Assembly: GCA_006503475.1 (NCBI GenBank)
Contig: RSEH01000063.1
Location: forward strand, 62,001-126,000
DNA length: 64,000 nt
Direction: 5' to 3'
Source of the DNA: Stentor roeselii
Taxonomy: Eukaryota > Ciliophora > Heterotrichea > Heterotrichida > Stentoridae
Shown: one piece after another, positions 1 to 10,764 of the stretch
Position numbering within the stretch: position 1 is the stretch's first letter
Layout: every line of letters starts with the position of its first letter
Program-made: the position numbers and the translations under genes
Notes under the pieces: model-generated
Database searches by the model: none
What the model was told of the DNA's origin: nothing
Seen by the model: the letters and a program-made list of their open reading frames with translations, nothing else

Positions 1-445
1 TCAGCTTTGTGGAAAGGATGAAAGGTGTGAAAAATTCTGTCTTCTTTAAATGCAACTGGATTGTTATCCCTGATAAACTCAGAAGAAGAGAAAAACCGAA
101 TAACAGCGAAAAACTTGTAAAAAAGTTATTTGAACTTAACTGGGACTTGAATGAATCGAATAGTAATAAATTTGCTATTTTGGTGACTGAAGTGCTTAAA
201 ATGTCTTCTTGTTGAATTAGGATCATTGATAAAAGCTGAACTTGACGGGTTAAAATACCTAGATGGGATAAGAAAGACTTTAAACTTTGAGCTCGTATTG
301 GACTTGTAGACTTCCAAATGATGAAGTAGCTTTTAATGAATAACTTTTTCGGGGAAGATTTATAAGAATACGAGCAATCTTTGGATATTTTCTTATAAAA
401 ACCTGGAGATTGTTCTTCTTCGAATTGTTTTTGAGATAGGTCCAT
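1..445 (-). CDS. Edge-truncated minus-strand open frame, unknown product
   Basis: From an ATG at 445-443 the minus strand stays open for 148 codons without a stop and runs off the left edge, so only the 5' part is here. The start (MDLSQKQFEEEQSPGFYK) is charged; residues about 105-135 are Leu/Phe/Ser-rich and could be a membrane segment. The ATG is preceded by the A/T-rich leader seen at most starts here. I recognise no family. A shorter plus-strand frame (3-215) overlaps it, and the two cannot both be likely. The minus frame is preferred because it is twice as long, but in AT-rich DNA this is not conclusive. Confidence 0.45.
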   Translation of the reverse strand, partial: MDLSQKQFEEEQSPGFYKKISKDCSYSYKSSPKKLFIKSYFIIWKSTSPIRAQSLKSFLSHLGILTRQVQLLSMILIQQEDILSTSVTKIANLLLFDSFKSQLSSNNFFTSFSLLFGFSLLLSLSGITIQLHLKKTEFFTPFILSTKL

Positions 446-647
446 GATTGATAAATATAAACGAATTAATTAAAGTTAGAAGAATTTAATGAAAACTTTG
501 ATGATTCTTTTTCACGTTTTTATTAAAAAGAATGCATTTTTCTAAGATTTTTCTAATTTTTTTTAATGAATCTGAGGAAAGTATTCAATTTTTGTGTTTT
601 TGATGCAGTTTTTTTCTACTTGAAAGTCGAAATTTTACTTATAATAA

Positions 648-1142
648 ATGAAAACAAAACTAGTTGTTTTTAGCAGACTTGTTTGTCGAGATCAAGCAAC
701 TTCTCCGATTGTTTCTCCGAAAGAAACTGAAGAGGACTCAAAAGTTTCAATTATTTTGCCGTTAAATTCAAGTTTTGTAACGAAATACATTCAAAAAACT
801 GACGACCCTTTAAGCCCGAAGCAATTTTCAGTAAAAAAAAATCATTCTAGCTTCAAATTTCCTTTACAGTCAGGGAAAAATTTATTAAAGTCCTTACTAA
901 GGCCTAGTAATCAGGTCAATAATACTTCAAAAAACTACAGTTTAGCTAACTTGTTCAAACCTCGGATCATGAATGATTTTATTGAAAATGAATCGAGTAA
1001 AAGTCTTAAAAGAAGTAGGTCAGGAACTACCAGGAAAGTTTCAAATTCCAGAAACCTCATGACATCCAAGCACTCCTCCAGAAACCTCTTACCTCGAAAC
1101 CGAGCCGATTCCCGTCCCAAAAGGCGACTGAGAATAATCTAA
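648..1142 (+). CDS. Small basic Ser-rich protein, unknown
   Basis: A 164-residue uninterrupted frame whose start follows a typical TATAATAA-like leader. No domain is recognised. The sequence is Ser/Lys/Asn-rich and mostly low complexity; the last 45 residues are strongly basic (RSRSGTTRK, SRPKRRLRII), which could bind nucleic acid or simply be disordered. It is co-oriented with the coiled-coil gene 106 bp downstream. The intervening DNA is C-rich and G-poor, as in most 5' flanks of this window. Whether it is a real gene rests on frame length and start context only. Confidence 0.6.
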   Translation: MKTKLVVFSRLVCRDQATSPIVSPKETEEDSKVSIILPLNSSFVTKYIQKTDDPLSPKQFSVKKNHSSFKFPLQSGKNLLKSLLRPSNQVNNTSKNYSLANLFKPRIMNDFIENESSKSLKRSRSGTTRKVSNSRNLMTSKHSSRNLLPRNRADSRPKRRLRII

Positions 1143-1248
1143 TCCAGAGCCAGCCCATTCTTTTCAACCCTAATCCTAAACCCCATTCAACTTTCTAAAT
1201 TTTCCCAAAAGACCCATTCAAACATTCATATTTTGAATTCAAATAAAT

Positions 1249-2430
1249 ATGACGAAAATAGAGACCCGATTAGTCAGAACCGATTTTTCAAATCCATCAT
1301 CAGTTCAATGTAAAGTCCTAAGCGACGGTTCCGAAATCGGTACATTAAAGTCAACAGACTACAACGACGAAAGTAACTGTTTGTTACTTCCAAAGAGCCA
1401 AACAATAAAAATTCTAGTATTTTTAGACGATTCACTTGCAGGGTCAGTGTCTTTCTCTTCTTCACTTCTGACAGACTCAGGGTGTGTCTGGCTTCCAGTC
1501 CTTCCAGAAGGTTCAGACGATTTAATTGAAGAGCTTCCAGAAGAGCTTTCATCTCCAAAGATCCTGATGTACTTCGAGAAAAAACTCGAGGAAGTCCCTG
1601 AGCAAGTCGATGAACTCGTCAGTTTAAGAGAAGAACTGAAAATCGTCAGTAAAGACTATCAAGACCTGGTAAAAAACTCAAAGTTAAGAGAAATCGCGCT
1701 CATTAAAAATCTTGAAGAAAAGGAAATTGAGATCCAGGAATATATTCAACAACTCAGCAGGTCTCAAAGTCGCATTTTTACTTTACTTGCAGAGAAAAAA
1801 CATCTTAATGATAACTTGATCAGGATCAAGCAGGACTTGAACTTTAATCTTGTTAATGAGTTGAAGGAAGAACTGGAAATCAGTCGACAGGAACTGTTTA
1901 AATGTGAAAAAAGAAATGAAAATTTACTTTTGAAACTTGAAGAAGTTCATGGCGAGTGGAATTTTATTGAAGAGGAGTCAAAACATTTAAAAGAATCTGA
2001 ACTGCTTAGTCAAATAAACCAGATGAAAAACGAGCTGGAAATAAAAAATAAAGAAATTTCTTTGCTTAAAACACAAAATTCTGGAGTTTTAAATGAAATC
2101 ACAAATAAACACTCGAAAGATGAACTCAATGAAACTGTCAAACATGCCAAGCCGGCAAAGATAAAAGATTCAGGAAATACTTCAGTTTGTTTAGAACATC
2201 TTCATAATTCTCTTGTTGTTGACGAAGACTCGATTTTACAGCATTCATTTTTCGTTAACTCTTCTAAAGCGACTTACTCGAGTTTAAAGGAAAACTTGAG
2301 AAAAACACCTGAACCTGATAGAGCACGGCTTCCGAAAGGAGGAACTTTGGGAAGTTTAAGTAAGTCGAAGTTTTTACCTGTTGGAACCTCCAGAAGAGCG
2401 AACCATTCAGCAGAGAGACGAGGAAAGTGA
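1249..2430 (+). CDS. C2-like N-terminus plus long coiled coil, unknown
   Basis: 393 residues. Residues about 1-110 have alternating hydrophobic strands (IKILVFLDDSLAGSVSFSSS) that could form a C2-like beta sandwich; this is inferred from pattern only. Residues about 115-285 are a continuous heptad-rich coiled coil, and the last 100 residues are Ser/Lys/Arg-rich and probably disordered. C2-plus-coiled-coil proteins are frequent among ciliate cortical and basal-body proteins, but no specific family is recognised. It ends in TGA (2428-2430), and reading that TGA as Trp only runs into further stops in downstream A/T-rich DNA. The aspartyl protease starts 34 bp later. Confidence 0.75.
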   Translation: MTKIETRLVRTDFSNPSSVQCKVLSDGSEIGTLKSTDYNDESNCLLLPKSQTIKILVFLDDSLAGSVSFSSSLLTDSGCVWLPVLPEGSDDLIEELPEELSSPKILMYFEKKLEEVPEQVDELVSLREELKIVSKDYQDLVKNSKLREIALIKNLEEKEIEIQEYIQQLSRSQSRIFTLLAEKKHLNDNLIRIKQDLNFNLVNELKEELEISRQELFKCEKRNENLLLKLEEVHGEWNFIEEESKHLKESELLSQINQMKNELEIKNKEISLLKTQNSGVLNEITNKHSKDELNETVKHAKPAKIKDSGNTSVCLEHLHNSLVVDEDSILQHSFFVNSSKATYSSLKENLRKTPEPDRARLPKGGTLGSLSKSKFLPVGTSRRANHSAERRGK

Positions 2431-2464
2431 ATTAAAATAATGTGATCCATAATCAAAATAATAA

Positions 2465-3667
2465 ATGTTCATATTTGCTTTGGTATCACTGGTTTCCAGT
2501 CAGTTTTTAATTGAACTGAACCAGCCGAAGGACTCTTTTCGTTCTTTCGTGATTTCTAAGCTGAACAGGCCTTTGTTGAAAGGTGAAAGTAAACTTTACA
2601 ATCATAAAGAAGTAATGAAAAAATAGTTCTATTATTCAGGTTTCTTGCAAATTGGGACTCCTTTGCAGAACTTTTCGTTGATTATTGATTCTGGAAGTTC
2701 TGTAATTGATAAACAGTACACCTGGGTTGAGAAATTTAATTGTTCTGAATGTAGTTCTTTTAAACATCAATTTAACCCTTCTAAGTCAAATTCTTACTCA
2801 AGTCAGAATAAAAGTGTTCGCTTTAGCGTATTGGATAAATAGTATGGAGATGGCTCTTGGGCTGAGGGAACTTTGTCTAAGGATTTTATGTCGATTGGAG
2901 ATGTCAATGGTTTGGCTGCTGATGCTTATTTTGTTCTAGCTGAACATGATAATATGACTAGTGCAAGCGATTCTGATGGCCTGCTTGGACTTGCTTTTAA
3001 CACTTTGAGTGATGGGTATGATACACTAGTTGACAGTTTATTCAAGGCTGGCGCTATAAAAAAAAGGATCTTCGCTCTATACCTTAACAGACTAGGCCAA
3101 ATCGGAGACAAAGAAGGCTACGGAGAGAAGCCGAGTTCTCTCGAAATCGGAACATATAACATTAAGAAATACGCCGATGCAGACTCTTTAATGATTACTC
3201 AAGATATCGAAAAATCAAGTGGTTTCTGGAAGGCAAGAGTAAATTTCGAATTCATGGACTTAGAATTAAAACAAGTTCCAGTCATTTATGACTCAGGAAC
3301 TACTCTGGTTATAGTTGACCAGAACTCATACATGAACATGTTTGAGTACTTGATTGACTCTCATACCTGCGTCGACTATGGACTTATTATCTGTGAATGT
3401 GGCAGTCGGGATGATATGCCTTCTCTGAAATTTTATATAAAGGGCCATAAACTTGAAATACCTGCTGACCGGGCCTGGTACAGTGAAGGAAAATATTGTA
3501 TGTTGCTTGTGCAGCAGGCAAATATAGATTTCTGGATACTTGGATCTTTATTCTTGCAAAACTTTTATACTATACATGATATGGATAACGCCCAGATTAC
3601 ATTTGCTGTAGCTAAGGAATCGTTTTCAACTTTAGTGGCATTTGTATCAATGCTGCTGGTTTTATAG
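2465..3667 (+). CDS. Secreted pepsin-family aspartyl protease (A1), three 15-nt introns
   Basis: The frame is continuous (385 residues) only after removing three 15-nt introns: 2612-2626, 2702-2716 and 2828-2842. The joins restore family motifs exactly: DSGSS|YTWVEKF at the first catalytic Asp and RFS|YGDGSWAEGTL at the flap. The second catalytic motif is IYDSGTT, and near the C-terminus FWILGSLFLQNFY matches the family ILG..F...Y block. The N-terminus (MFIFALVSLVSS) is a signal peptide, and the hydrophobic C-terminal tail (STLVAFVSMLLVL) could be a GPI-anchor signal or simple membrane anchor. Likely a digestive-vacuole, lysosomal or surface endopeptidase. Two introns end in TAG and one in CAG; each carries an in-frame stop, so unspliced mRNA would be truncated. 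Confidence 0.93.
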
Positions 3668-4090
3668 TTAGATTATTAAAAGGATAAACTTTAATAATTA
3701 GATCAAAGGATAAGAATGAATTTGATAATATAAAAGTGATTTATTATATTATTGATTATGAAATGTACATTTTGTCTTTTCTAAAACGATTATATTCTTA
3801 AAGCGGTATCAATAATTTCTCTAAATCAATATAAGATTATAAAATCTCTCTTATCGCTTTCTGTTTAAATTCATGATTTAACTTAGTTTCCTAGTCAAAC
3901 TACTAATCACTTCATATTTAGTCTAATGATGATTTTTTTGTTAAAACTTATGATTCTGATCACAATCAGTGATAAACAATTATCTTTAATCCAAATTCTC
4001 AACGATATTAATCACTTAAATACTCAATCACACTACCAATCCTCTGAAAGATCGATTCTTTTATTTCTAATGTGATCTAAATAATTATCC
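3668..4090. other. Convergent intergenic gap, no gene seen
   Basis: 423 bp of AT-rich DNA between the ends of the protease and the ubiquitin-L40 gene. All frames are broken by dense stops and no RNA gene or repeat was recognised. Confidence 0.7.
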
Positions 4091-4907
<817 letters not shown>

Positions 4908-5357
4908 TTAAAATCTAAGCTTGCTAAACAAGAACTTGGTGTGAAGAGTTCCAGCTTTTTCTCCTTTCTTGACAGTTGCCTGTGAAGTGTACTTCTTAGT
5001 TAGAACATTTCTCAGTTCTTTTCTCAGCTCTTTTCTAGTCTGGACACTTCCCATTTTGGCTTCACTGACGACAGCTTTCAAGTCGAGGTCTCCACTGATG
5101 AGGTACCTGGTGGGGAGTAGATGTTGATAGTTGACGTATTTGACAAAAGCTGAGACTCTAGTTCTTCTTTCCTGCTTCTTCTCATGCATCTTAGGAGTGA
5201 TGAACAAAGGTGCCTTCTTCACTCCCGCGATCAGAGCGTGAGGAAATGAGCGGTCTTTGGTTCCTTCATCATAACATTTGACAACGACTGCTTTTTTACC
5301 GGCGTTTCTGCCAGATAAAACAACGACGACTCTGCCTGGTTTGATGAATCTCACCAT
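4908..5357 (-). CDS. RPL27: 60S ribosomal protein eL27
   Basis: 149 residues, slightly longer than the usual 136. The N-terminus MVRFIKPGRVVVVLSGRNAGK is the KOW-containing start typical of eL27 (MxKFxKPGKVVxVLxGRxxGxKA). Conserved blocks include SFPHALIAGV, FVKYVNYQHLLPTRY and the C-terminal FLFSKLRF. It is a large-subunit structural protein. Only 22 bp separate its start from the stop of the RRP12-like gene upstream on the same strand, so its promoter must lie within that gene or the two are transcribed together. Confidence 0.97.
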   Translation of the reverse strand: MVRFIKPGRVVVVLSGRNAGKKAVVVKCYDEGTKDRSFPHALIAGVKKAPLFITPKMHEKKQERRTRVSAFVKYVNYQHLLPTRYLISGDLDLKAVVSEAKMGSVQTRKELRKELRNVLTKKYTSQATVKKGEKAGTLHTKFLFSKLRF

Positions 5358-5379
5358 TTATTTACCTGGATTAAATAAC

Positions 5380-8300
5380 TTAACTAAATTTCTTTTTGCG
5401 CGCTTTGAGACCTTTAAGAACTCCTAGTTTCGCCTTGTCCACCACTTTCGAGAGTTTTCCAGAAGATTTTTCAGATTTTCTTTTATTTAGAATATCAGGA
5501 GTGTACTGAACAAAAGACATCGGCTTGTTTTTTTTCGAGTTTTTCAAGTTTTTCGATATTTTTTCAGTATTTTCATCAATTTTTCGCTTTTTCTTCGGCT
5601 TGTCGCAGTCAGAACTTAACTCGTCGTCATCTTCATTGAATACAAATTTTTCTCCTTGCATGTGCTGGTCTTGAAGCTTTACAATTTTTTTCTTCTTTTT
5701 TTGAGTGGCTGGCAAGTCGAGAGGGTTCATGAAATGGAATTCCGGAGGAGCTTTTTCAGTTTTTTCAGCTTTTTCTCTGATATTTCCGACTTTTTCTTCA
5801 TCGATTTGCATGTCGTCATCACTTTTTCCTCCCTTTTTCGTTGATTTCTTAGCTTTTTTCTTACTTTCACGGAAGATGTGATGTAAAAGTTTTAAATGTT
5901 CAGAAGGAAAAAGTTTTACCATTGTTTCGAATCCACATTTTTTTATGAGTTTTTCAATGAGGAACTTTATCAAGTTCTTTAAATTTCCAACAATTTCGTT
6001 ATTTTTCAAGAAGATTCCATTCACGATGCTTTCAGACAGGATACTTGCTGAGTTAGGGGTTAAGACTTGCACGATTCCTTTTAAAAATTTTAGGGAGGAC
6101 CTGACTACTTCTTTGCTGTTGTCCTTTAGCATCAGGACCACTACGGAGGCTAGGTTGAAAACGGCTGAGTCTTGCTCTTCAGTTGACTGGAACATTGATC
6201 TGGACTGCCCGAATGAGTAGTGCTTTACTAGAACCTTCAGGACTTCGACTGAGGCGGATTTCGTGTTGTCGATCTCGGATGCAAGGCCTGCCAAGACAGA
6301 GTTGTAGAGGTTCATGAAAAGGTTTTGGTCAAATAGTTTGTCGAATAAGGCGAATAAGCATGATTTGCTGACGTCTCGGGTTTTGTGGCTCTGGCCTTTG
6401 AGACAGTGCATTACTTCTATCAAGTACTTGTTCAGCATCGGCAGCACTCGTTCAACAGGAAAACGAATTAAAAGCCCTTGGTACACTTTAAGCCTTTCTT
6501 TCCTAGCAACTTCACTACAAAACTTGACCTCACTGCTAAAAAGAAGAGACTCAACAAGTGCCTCATCAACCAAAATCAAGCTTTTAATGACTCTATACGC
6601 TTTTTTCTGGTCTTTCCCCTCCGAGCTTCCCATATAAGTAGACAAAAATCGTATCAAAACATCTTTATCCGAATTCTCAAGTGAAGAAAGCTTAGAACTA
6701 ACTCTAACAAGAAGATCCAGTAGAAGTTGTCCTTCATTCGACTTATTTCCTTGCCGTGCTTCTAAAGTCTTCTGTATCAATCTTTTGCACATTTTATCAG
6801 CATAATTACATGACATTGGAAAGTTTTTCAAAAAAGTAAGAATCGGTTTATCCGGGCTTGCCAAGTAATTATTAAACAAAATAGGAACAATTTTATCTTC
6901 AACTTCCGTAAAAATCTTCAAGTTATTCTTCTTCAAACACCTATCAAGTCCTAAAATGACACTAGCTCTAATATCATTAGACTTTCCCATGACCTTAGTC
7001 AGCAAAGGTAATTTCCCCTGAAGTGCTTCCTGTTGTTGTGAGTTCCAAGTTTTCATATCACAAAACGATGGAAAGCAAGCCCATATCTGATTAATAAGAA
7101 TCGAGTACTTCTTTCCAGAGGCAATAAGACCCTGAGCCAAGTAGTTATTTTGAACGACTTCAAGTTGTTCAGCGACAGGTAAAAACTCTTGAAAAAAATA
7201 AGAAATATCTGAATTTTGCAAGTGACTCTGAATAACTGGCAGCAGCCATGACCTTGAATGTTCCAAATAATTCGGACTTTCAATAGGAACCAGATGTGGC
7301 CTTAAAGGCAAGATACTAAAAAACTGTTCACATCCAATCGTATTCACAACAGTCCCCATCAAACTTTTATACTTTTCATTATCAAACCACTTCAAAGCAA
7401 GTCCATCCAGTTCAATGATAAGTCTCTGCAAGACATGTGCACTTCCCAGTTGTTGACAATAAACTGAAATAACAGGAAAAATAATTTCAAGTATATCAGA
7501 AAACCTGTCATTAAGAAGATAAACCATTATCGCGTTGATTTTTTGAATTGGTTTCACGTTCTGGTCCTGAATGTTCAGGACATCGAAACTTAAAAGCAAC
7601 TCTTGAGTCGCGTCTAGTTCAGCTGCATGACCTGAATGAACACATCTGATCATCACGGATGTCAAAGCACTGCAAGCCGCATGTTGAACGTTGAATTGAT
7701 TTGAAAGTAAAAATTCAGAAATCGTTGAAATTCCTTGAGCGAGATTTTTGTAACATTCTGCACTGTCAGTCTTGTTGAAGTAGTTCAAAGCTTGGGTCAA
7801 ACATTGAACGTAAGCCACTTGAAGATCCTCGTTTCCTCCTGCGACAACTGGAGCTGAAAGGAGACTGGTTAGGTAATTTGATATCACGTCTCTTGGAAGG
7901 CTTAAACCTGCGAAAAGAGTTTCTAGAACTAGAAGAGCCTTGCATGTCACTTGAGATGACATCGTGTTCATGCAGAGATTTAAGATTTTATCTGTTAGGG
8001 AATATACTTCGAATAGAGGGACTAGTTGTAAGAAGATTGATAAGAAACTCAGGCAGTTTATGAGAGTCTCTGATTTTACGTGTCTTGTTTGCATTTCGAG
8101 GATTTCGGAGTATGTGGATGAAAGGTATTCTTTTACTTTTGGAACTGTTATTAGACCTTTTCGAAGAAGTTTGCTGAGAGATGAGCAGGCTTGTTTTCGG
8201 CTTGCATTATTAGCGTCAAGTACCAGGTCAGAAAGAGTGATAAATGTTTTAGTCTTTTCTCCCCAGGCTTCCCATTCTTCTTTAGTTATCACTTGAACTA

Positions 8301-8625
8301 GTCTTTCCAGTACTTTGACTGAATATTTGCAAAGGTATGCAGAGTCTTTATGGATCAGTGACAGAACTGATGATCTTATTGAAGAGAACTCTTTTTGTAT
8401 GAGAGCTACTGGAATTGCCTGCAAAACGCACGCCAGAAGCAATACTGATGCTTCTTGATGCACTTGGTCTTCGCGAGACTGAACCAGGTCTAAGATCGCT
8501 GCGTAGTAAAGAGTCTCGGATTTTGATGGAAGTGTCGAGTCCAAGGCTTTTAATAGCAGGTTACTCTTGATGAAGACTGGTTTGGACTCGGTGTGAGCTC
8601 GTACTTTCAAAAAGCAATCAGCCAT
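5380..8625 (-). CDS. RRP12: RRP12-like HEAT-repeat ribosome-biogenesis factor
   Basis: 1081 residues in one frame with no detectable intron. Most of the protein is a regular array of amphipathic helical hairpins (HEAT-like, about residues 1-880). The C-terminal 200 residues are extremely Lys-rich with an acidic patch (FNEDDDELSSDCDKPKKKRK), the layout of Rrp12 proteins, which assist nuclear export and maturation of pre-ribosomal subunits. Other HEAT-repeat nucleolar proteins are possible; the assignment rests on architecture, length (family about 1,200) and the N-terminal region. It lies head to tail with L27, a functionally related neighbour, 22 bp away. Start at 8625 follows TAATAA. Confidence 0.75.
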   Translation of the reverse strand: MADCFLKVRAHTESKPVFIKSNLLLKALDSTLPSKSETLYYAAILDLVQSREDQVHQEASVLLLACVLQAIPVALIQKEFSSIRSSVLSLIHKDSAYLCKYSVKVLERLVQVITKEEWEAWGEKTKTFITLSDLVLDANNASRKQACSSLSKLLRKGLITVPKVKEYLSSTYSEILEMQTRHVKSETLINCLSFLSIFLQLVPLFEVYSLTDKILNLCMNTMSSQVTCKALLVLETLFAGLSLPRDVISNYLTSLLSAPVVAGGNEDLQVAYVQCLTQALNYFNKTDSAECYKNLAQGISTISEFLLSNQFNVQHAACSALTSVMIRCVHSGHAAELDATQELLLSFDVLNIQDQNVKPIQKINAIMVYLLNDRFSDILEIIFPVISVYCQQLGSAHVLQRLIIELDGLALKWFDNEKYKSLMGTVVNTIGCEQFFSILPLRPHLVPIESPNYLEHSRSWLLPVIQSHLQNSDISYFFQEFLPVAEQLEVVQNNYLAQGLIASGKKYSILINQIWACFPSFCDMKTWNSQQQEALQGKLPLLTKVMGKSNDIRASVILGLDRCLKKNNLKIFTEVEDKIVPILFNNYLASPDKPILTFLKNFPMSCNYADKMCKRLIQKTLEARQGNKSNEGQLLLDLLVRVSSKLSSLENSDKDVLIRFLSTYMGSSEGKDQKKAYRVIKSLILVDEALVESLLFSSEVKFCSEVARKERLKVYQGLLIRFPVERVLPMLNKYLIEVMHCLKGQSHKTRDVSKSCLFALFDKLFDQNLFMNLYNSVLAGLASEIDNTKSASVEVLKVLVKHYSFGQSRSMFQSTEEQDSAVFNLASVVVLMLKDNSKEVVRSSLKFLKGIVQVLTPNSASILSESIVNGIFLKNNEIVGNLKNLIKFLIEKLIKKCGFETMVKLFPSEHLKLLHHIFRESKKKAKKSTKKGGKSDDDMQIDEEKVGNIREKAEKTEKAPPEFHFMNPLDLPATQKKKKKIVKLQDQHMQGEKFVFNEDDDELSSDCDKPKKKRKIDENTEKISKNLKNSKKNKPMSFVQYTPDILNKRKSEKSSGKLSKVVDKAKLGVLKGLKARKKKFS

Positions 8626-8696
8626 TTATTAGTGAAAAGGTCGGAAAGGCTGTGTTTTGATTATGGTAAAGGATGTAATCAAGTAATAAACCTAAT

Positions 8697-9752
8697 ATGA
8701 TGGAAAATGAAATCAAAAAAAAGTGCCCTGAGATCTATGAATTCGTTTCAGCCCATCCAAATGTGAACTGGACAGAAGTCTACTGTACTCTCGAAAAACT
8801 TTCATTCCTCTCGCCTCCCGACTCAATCGATGCAACATTAAACAACGCGATTCGGTTAATAGACGATATGAACCCTGACTCCTTCACAATCCTGACAGAA
8901 GTTCCCACTCTTCTCTACCTGAATTCCCTAGTATTTTCGCTATGCCTAAAGAAACAATCAGTAAATTCCTATATTGACACCTTCCTCGACCAACTTAACG
9001 ACTTATCCTTATTCAAAACCCAGTCCAGTTATTTGATTCCAGTTCTAGAATCCAGATTTTCTAAAAAAATTTCCTTACTTCACAAAATTTTCATGCATCT
9101 AGAAAACCTGTTCATTTCCAACACGAAAAAAACGATTCCTCAGTACTTAAGCGATTTATTCTACAATTACTTTATTTCAAGTAATTTAGACGAGTTATCT
9201 TCATCTCACGAAGGACGAGAAATCCTTAAAAAATACCCAAAGCCTCGATATTTTTACATTCCTTTTTATCATAAATTACCTCAGCCAGTCAATAATTACT
9301 TTGGAGAATACTTCAACGATAAAAGACACGGATTTGGACTAATTAGCTTGATGAATGGAGATCAATATAAAGGCGAGTTTTATGAAGGAACCATGCATGG
9401 CCAAGGTACTTATTATTGGGCTTCTGGAGGGTACTATGAAGGCGACTTTGTTAAGGGACACTTTCAGGGAAATGGATCTGAACATTTTTTATCTGGAAAT
9501 GTTTATACGGGAGAATTTTTTAATGGGAAAAAACATGGGAAGGGGGAGATGAAGTTTGGGAATGGTGATAGATATTTGGGGGAGTGGAGGTTTAACTACA
9601 TGGAAGGTGAAGGGGAGTTCATCTGGAGTTCAGGAGTAATTTTCAAGGGTTGGTTCTCTAAAGACAAACGTAAAGGTCACGGTGAGATCACAATGGAAAA
9701 CGGTACAAAATACGAAGGCGACTGGGAAAACGACGAGTTAATCTATAAGTAA
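8697..9752 (+). CDS. MORN-repeat protein
   Basis: 351 residues. The N-terminal 195 residues are helical and unrecognised. From about residue 200 to the end there are about six MORN repeats (YFGEYFNDKRHGFG, YKGEFYEGTMHGQG, YEGDFVKGHFQGNG, YTGEFFNGKKHGKG, YLGEWRFNYMEGEG, FKGWFSKDKRKGHG, YEGDWENDEL). MORN repeats bind lipid or protein and in ciliates often organise cortical, basal-body or ciliary structures. Divergent from the RRP12-like gene with 71 bp between starts; 13 bp before the USP gene on the same strand. A marked base-composition change runs through it: the N-terminal coding is C-rich, the MORN part G-rich. Confidence 0.9.
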   Translation: MMENEIKKKCPEIYEFVSAHPNVNWTEVYCTLEKLSFLSPPDSIDATLNNAIRLIDDMNPDSFTILTEVPTLLYLNSLVFSLCLKKQSVNSYIDTFLDQLNDLSLFKTQSSYLIPVLESRFSKKISLLHKIFMHLENLFISNTKKTIPQYLSDLFYNYFISSNLDELSSSHEGREILKKYPKPRYFYIPFYHKLPQPVNNYFGEYFNDKRHGFGLISLMNGDQYKGEFYEGTMHGQGTYYWASGGYYEGDFVKGHFQGNGSEHFLSGNVYTGEFFNGKKHGKGEMKFGNGDRYLGEWRFNYMEGEGEFIWSSGVIFKGWFSKDKRKGHGEITMENGTKYEGDWENDELIYK

Positions 9753-9765
9753 TAAATTACCCCAA

Positions 9766-10764
9766 ATGGAAAATCGTAAAATTCCCTTGAATCATCAATT
9801 AAACCCAAGCGGTTTCTCAAATCCCGGAAATTCCTGTTTCGTGAATGTAACACTGCATCTTCTCTCATCAATTTCCCCTCTTTTCCATCTTTCCTCAGAG
9901 TTCAACCTGACTCCCTGTCTAAACGCGATCGATTCAATAAAAAATTCAGTCCACGGAAGAATCCTGGAGCCAAACACATCTCTTTGGCGAGTAGTTGAGC
10001 TTTATTTAGGTTACTCTCCAAGAGCGATTCGTCAGAACTGCGCTTGTGAATTTTTAAGGTTTTTTTTAGTGAATTTAGACGAAGAACTAGAAGGCAAGTT
10101 TCAGAGAACTGTTCTAGAAGATGAAGACTGGGTGGAAGTCACTGCAAGGAATGAGAAACAAAGTTTTAACTTCAGGGCTCGAGGTAAAAGTGTCTTGTTT
10201 GACTTGATTGGACTTACTTTTAAAGTCCAACATCGCGCGAAGGGCTTAAGTTCGATGACTTATCAAGAAGAACTCGTTATTTCTCTGCAAGTCGCTGATA
10301 GTCTCGGTCAAGCTCTTGATCTTTACTTTGGAGAAGGCACTGTTGAAGAGTTTCTAGTTGATGGAGTTCCTAGTCGATGTAAAACTCGAACTTTTATTGC
10401 TGGGTTCTGTCCTTTTCTTATTTTTCATTTTCAGAGGTCTAGGGTGGAAAATGGAAAAGTTGTCAAGATCAAAAAGTTTGTTAGTTTCAGCAAAAGATTG
10501 AAAATTCCGAGCAAGTTTTTAACTCCCAGTCTTGACTTGGCTGTTAAAAATGGAGTTGTTTGTTGTCCTGAATATGAAATCAAGGCTGTTGTTGAACATC
10601 ATGGGGAGTGTGTGAATGCTGGACATTATACTTGTGTTGTTAAAGGAATCCGTGGATGGGTTTCTGTTGATGATAGGATTGTTAGACCGGTTTCTGAAGA
10701 TTTTGTGAGGAATCGAAATGCTTATATTTTGTTGTATCAACAAGTTAACAGAGAGTTTTTGTAG
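9766..10764 (+). CDS. Small ubiquitin-specific protease (USP, C19)
   Basis: 332 residues, close to a bare USP catalytic domain. The Cys box is GFSNPGNSCFVNVTLHLL near residue 15-32 (family GLxNxGNTCYxNSxLQ). The His box is GHYTCVVKG near residue 287, followed by WVSVDDRIV and a terminal AYILLYQ, the classic USP ending. It should cleave ubiquitin from proteins. The 13-bp spacer after the MORN stop leaves almost no room for an independent promoter. One CDS with no intron found. Confidence 0.9.
   Translation: MENRKIPLNHQLNPSGFSNPGNSCFVNVTLHLLSSISPLFHLSSEFNLTPCLNAIDSIKNSVHGRILEPNTSLWRVVELYLGYSPRAIRQNCACEFLRFFLVNLDEELEGKFQRTVLEDEDWVEVTARNEKQSFNFRARGKSVLFDLIGLTFKVQHRAKGLSSMTYQEELVISLQVADSLGQALDLYFGEGTVEEFLVDGVPSRCKTRTFIAGFCPFLIFHFQRSRVENGKVVKIKKFVSFSKRLKIPSKFLTPSLDLAVKNGVVCCPEYEIKAVVEHHGECVNAGHYTCVVKGIRGWVSVDDRIVRPVSEDFVRNRNAYILLYQQVNREFL

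Noticed and set aside
9-215. Plus-strand frame of 68 codons
   Set aside because: Short, ends early, and no 15/16-nt intron links it to the following open stretch; the opposite strand has a longer frame.
1249-2430. TGA read as Trp (Blepharisma-type code)
   Set aside because: Conserved Trp positions are TGG throughout, and several genes end naturally at TGA (2430, 14362, 49321, 52157).
2828-2842. In-frame TAG/TAA codons as reassigned stop codons
   Set aside because: Each disruptive stop lies in a 15-nt GT...AG segment whose removal restores conserved motifs; undisturbed genes contain none.
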